Assembly: GCA_037176905.1 (NCBI GenBank)
Contig: JBBBWG010027701.1
Location: 13,644-58,803 of the forward strand
From: Azolla pinnata
Taxonomy: Eukaryota > Streptophyta > Polypodiopsida > Salviniales > Salviniaceae
Direction: 5' to 3'
DNA length: 45,160 nucleotides
Of the stretch, positions 42,851 to 45,160 are shown in pieces (positions within the stretch are counted from its first letter, which is position 1; every line of letters starts with the position of its first letter). A model generated the notes under the pieces. The model did not search any database. It was not told where the DNA came from and saw nothing but the letters and a program-made list of their open reading frames with translations. The translations under genes and the position numbers were made by a program.

Positions 42851-45160
42851 TTGAAATGTACAAAACTACTTGCAATACTAGTGATGAGTGTACAAAAGAT
42901 TATGAAGGAATTTCAATCAAATAAGCAAGCAATATCAATGTATATCATTGGATGCTGATTTTACCCCTTGTTGCTATTGACACATAATGTGTAGAGGAAC
43001 AGTCCTCATGTTTACATCGTGTTATAACTGCAGTCGCGGCTTCTATCAAGAAAAGATTGACTGCTGCATTGGCTACTAATTTTCTTTACCTCGTCTGATT
43101 CTCTTTCGTATGGGAAATCCATACTACTGTTTGGATCAATGTATTCTGATTCCAAATACTTTTCTGATCCATCAGGGAAACTATTTGTGCAATATTATCT
43201 GGAAATTTTTTGTGAAATTGTTCAGAGAACTGAGACAACGTTAGTCGAAATCTGGATCTAGATATAGCGTCCTTCCAGCATTAGAGAAGAATCCATGCTA
43301 GTTATTGAAATCATGATACATTTCCGAAGGGGCTCCCATATATTGTCAATGATCAACTCATTGTGATTGCCAAATGGGAGTCAGGGAGTGAAAAAAAGAT
43401 AGAGCAAACTACTTGGTCTGAGGTTGCAATGCGCGTGTAGTGGAAATGATGTACCAGCCTTGTGCGTAGCCTAACAAGGCAGATGATGCGTACAACAGGA
43501 ATACATACAGCCGTGCTAGGTTGCTGAGCATTTTATTATTCAAAAATGTCGACCTTAGCAGCAGAATCTTCAACTAACATGACATATCTCAGAAATTGCA
43601 TGATCTAGCAGCACCAAGGCCAAACAAGAATGAAAAGAGACAATGGATTTTATAACTGATTTGTCCACCAGGTTCAATGATTGCTTGATTATCTTGAAAC
43701 ATTTTTGCTGGCAGCTGGAGTACAAATTACAGTGCATAACACGACTATAAGAATATACCTTTGGCAAGGAGGTTTTCAGATTTCCTCAAATAATCAATGT
43801 TGAAGATACTGCACAGACCACCTTGTCAGAGTAAATAGAGAACCTTGATCCTATTGCTCTCTTTTATCTAAGGCAGCATGATAACCATATCCATGTACGT
43901 GTACATAATATAAGCCCGGCAATAGTGTGGTAATCATGCAGATATTTGACACGGAAGCTCAGCATTTTCAAATGCCGGTCAATCGGACTTCGCTGGTGCA
44001 TAATATGTTTTCCTGATGAAGATATACATGTATAAAACCCCGGTCAGATTGAAGAAAGAGAAGGAAGTGATCATCATTCTACCGCAATAGAGAATGCCCA
44101 AAATCAGTTTTGTGATCTCAAGTTTTGCGCAAAATGTTGTGTTGAAATTGATTCAATAAAGGTGGGAGAATACTAAATAGCCAGCCAGGAATAGTGGCTG
44201 GTACATCCGATAAGATTTGATGGATAGATGAATCGAGTTTCTCAATAATATTTCTCCCTCTTGTTATACTCATCAGCAGTTGCCTTCTTTGGCCTGAACT
44301 GTACATCATCACAACAAAACGTAGACACCATCAAAGCCCTAGAATCCATGGCAAACCGCTAACGTGTCTTAGATCTTACCTCCATTTGTTTTCAAAGGAT
44401 TTTAGGTTTTCAGAGTTCAGGGCATGCTCGGCCGTGTCGTTGTTCAGATGTCAGGGCCAGGAACTAACAGAAAAGGAAACATTTCATCATTTTGATACCA
44501 AAAGATCGTGTACTTAAAGAGAAATGCTGTAGATGCAGACATTTCAACAGCCTTTTTCAGGGTTCTTTTCCAAAAGATGAAGTCCTCGCCTAGCTCCTTT
44601 CTTAATGTTTGTGTGTTGCGGTTAATGATCTCACATAATGTGATCAGTGCTGCATCCAATGGGATTTGCAGCTACTAGAGATGGAGAAGAATCTCGATCC
44701 ATGCATTTAGTCCAGACTTTATGTGCTTCATTGCGCTGCTCAACAAAAATGACTATGTTTAATGATGGATCTGGATCTATATTCTAGTGCATCGTTCCTT
44801 CATATATAAAATATGGCTTTGATTGATGGTGGTATGCCCTTTTCTGTGTCTTTCTCTATACATAAAGCTGGTGGTAAGCAGTCCCTTTCCATGCCTTTAT
44901 AAAATTTATAAAGCCTGTTTTCTTGTGAGCATTCTGACATACATTTTACATGTTTATGTTGTTACATGGGCCTAAATTGTGATAAAACAATATCTGAAAG
45001 TGTTGTTATACCATGATTCCATGCAACTACCTAACTCCAACTATGATGCTTTGCATATAAATACAGGTCAAAGGTAGGAGACAAGCCACAATAGAGCATT
45101 ATTTCCCATCAGCCTGTGAGCAAATGCTTTGCATACTATGACCATACATTGCCTTTTGTT
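42584..45160. other. 3' flank of the U-box kinase and end of window
   Basis: After the duplicated exon tail, most of this stretch is AT-rich with no recognised gene. Two weak exon candidates are noted: minus 44514-44671 and plus 45067-45120. Either could belong to a gene that extends past the window. Confidence 0.5.
44514..44671 (-). CDS. Possible internal exon of an unrecognised minus-strand gene
   Basis: After a CTAGTAG acceptor, an open frame starts LQIPLDAALITLCEI and contains EDFIFWKRTLKKAVEMS, which reads like coding sequence (amphipathic, low in rare residues). A GTACAC donor follows at 44513. A further acceptor (TGTACAG, exon from 44305) could join it in phase to a frame ending at 44118. 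In another frame that exon would give a short FRPKKATADEY tail. I do not recognise the protein, and no first exon is visible in the window. Confidence 0.25.

Noticed and set aside
43570-43767. Minus-strand 65-residue frame
   Set aside because: No recognisable motif, no splice-consistent neighbours and AT-rich composition.

Overview
The window reads as nuclear DNA of a land plant. It has GT-AG introns, long AT-rich intergenic DNA, many trinucleotide microsatellites, a Copia-type retroelement fragment, and genes found only in, or typical of, land plants: a COP1-interacting protein 7 homologue, CYP704-type P450s, and a receptor-like kinase fused to a U-box. A 100-N assembly gap lies at 10619-10718. 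I cannot fix the species. The diverged P450s and abundant simple repeats hint at a non-flowering lineage, but that is a guess.

Layout. 1-3712 is non-coding and repeat-rich. 3713-9939 (minus) is a ten-exon CIP7-like gene whose first seven exons are short; I rebuilt it from splice sites and phase. 9940-13021 is repeat-rich DNA with the gap and a ~400 bp ATG/GTG-type tract. 13022-13273 (plus) is a small one-exon SMIM8/DUF4500-like membrane protein. 16666-16905 (minus) is NDUFB7, an accessory subunit of mitochondrial complex I.

17796-33675 (plus) is a cluster of three CYP704B-like cytochrome P450 genes, each with five exons and four phase-0 introns at identical positions. The first two (17796-20907 and 23508-26544) lie in a ~7 kb tandem segmental duplication whose ends can be placed to within a few bases (15367-22627 and 22628 to ~29553). 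The second copy lost the NDUFB7-containing kilobase, gained a 37-bp tandem repeat and took in a scrambled Copia fragment. The third P450 (30370-33675) is an older, diverged paralogue with its own TATA box. In the first two genes intron 3 is filled by an unusual minisatellite that has also copied the intron's own 5' splice-site region, and exon 3 carries Ser- and His-rich low-complexity expansions.

36520-42583 (plus) is a nine-exon USP / coiled-coil / kinase / U-box gene with a cluster of W-box motifs upstream and one apparent GC-AG intron. 42584-45160 holds no confident gene; a duplicated tail of the U-box exon and two weak exon candidates are noted.

Functionally, the P450 cluster points to omega-hydroxylation of fatty acids for sporopollenin or cutin-like polymers. 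The other genes are unrelated housekeeping or signalling genes; nothing suggests a co-regulated cluster beyond the P450 array.
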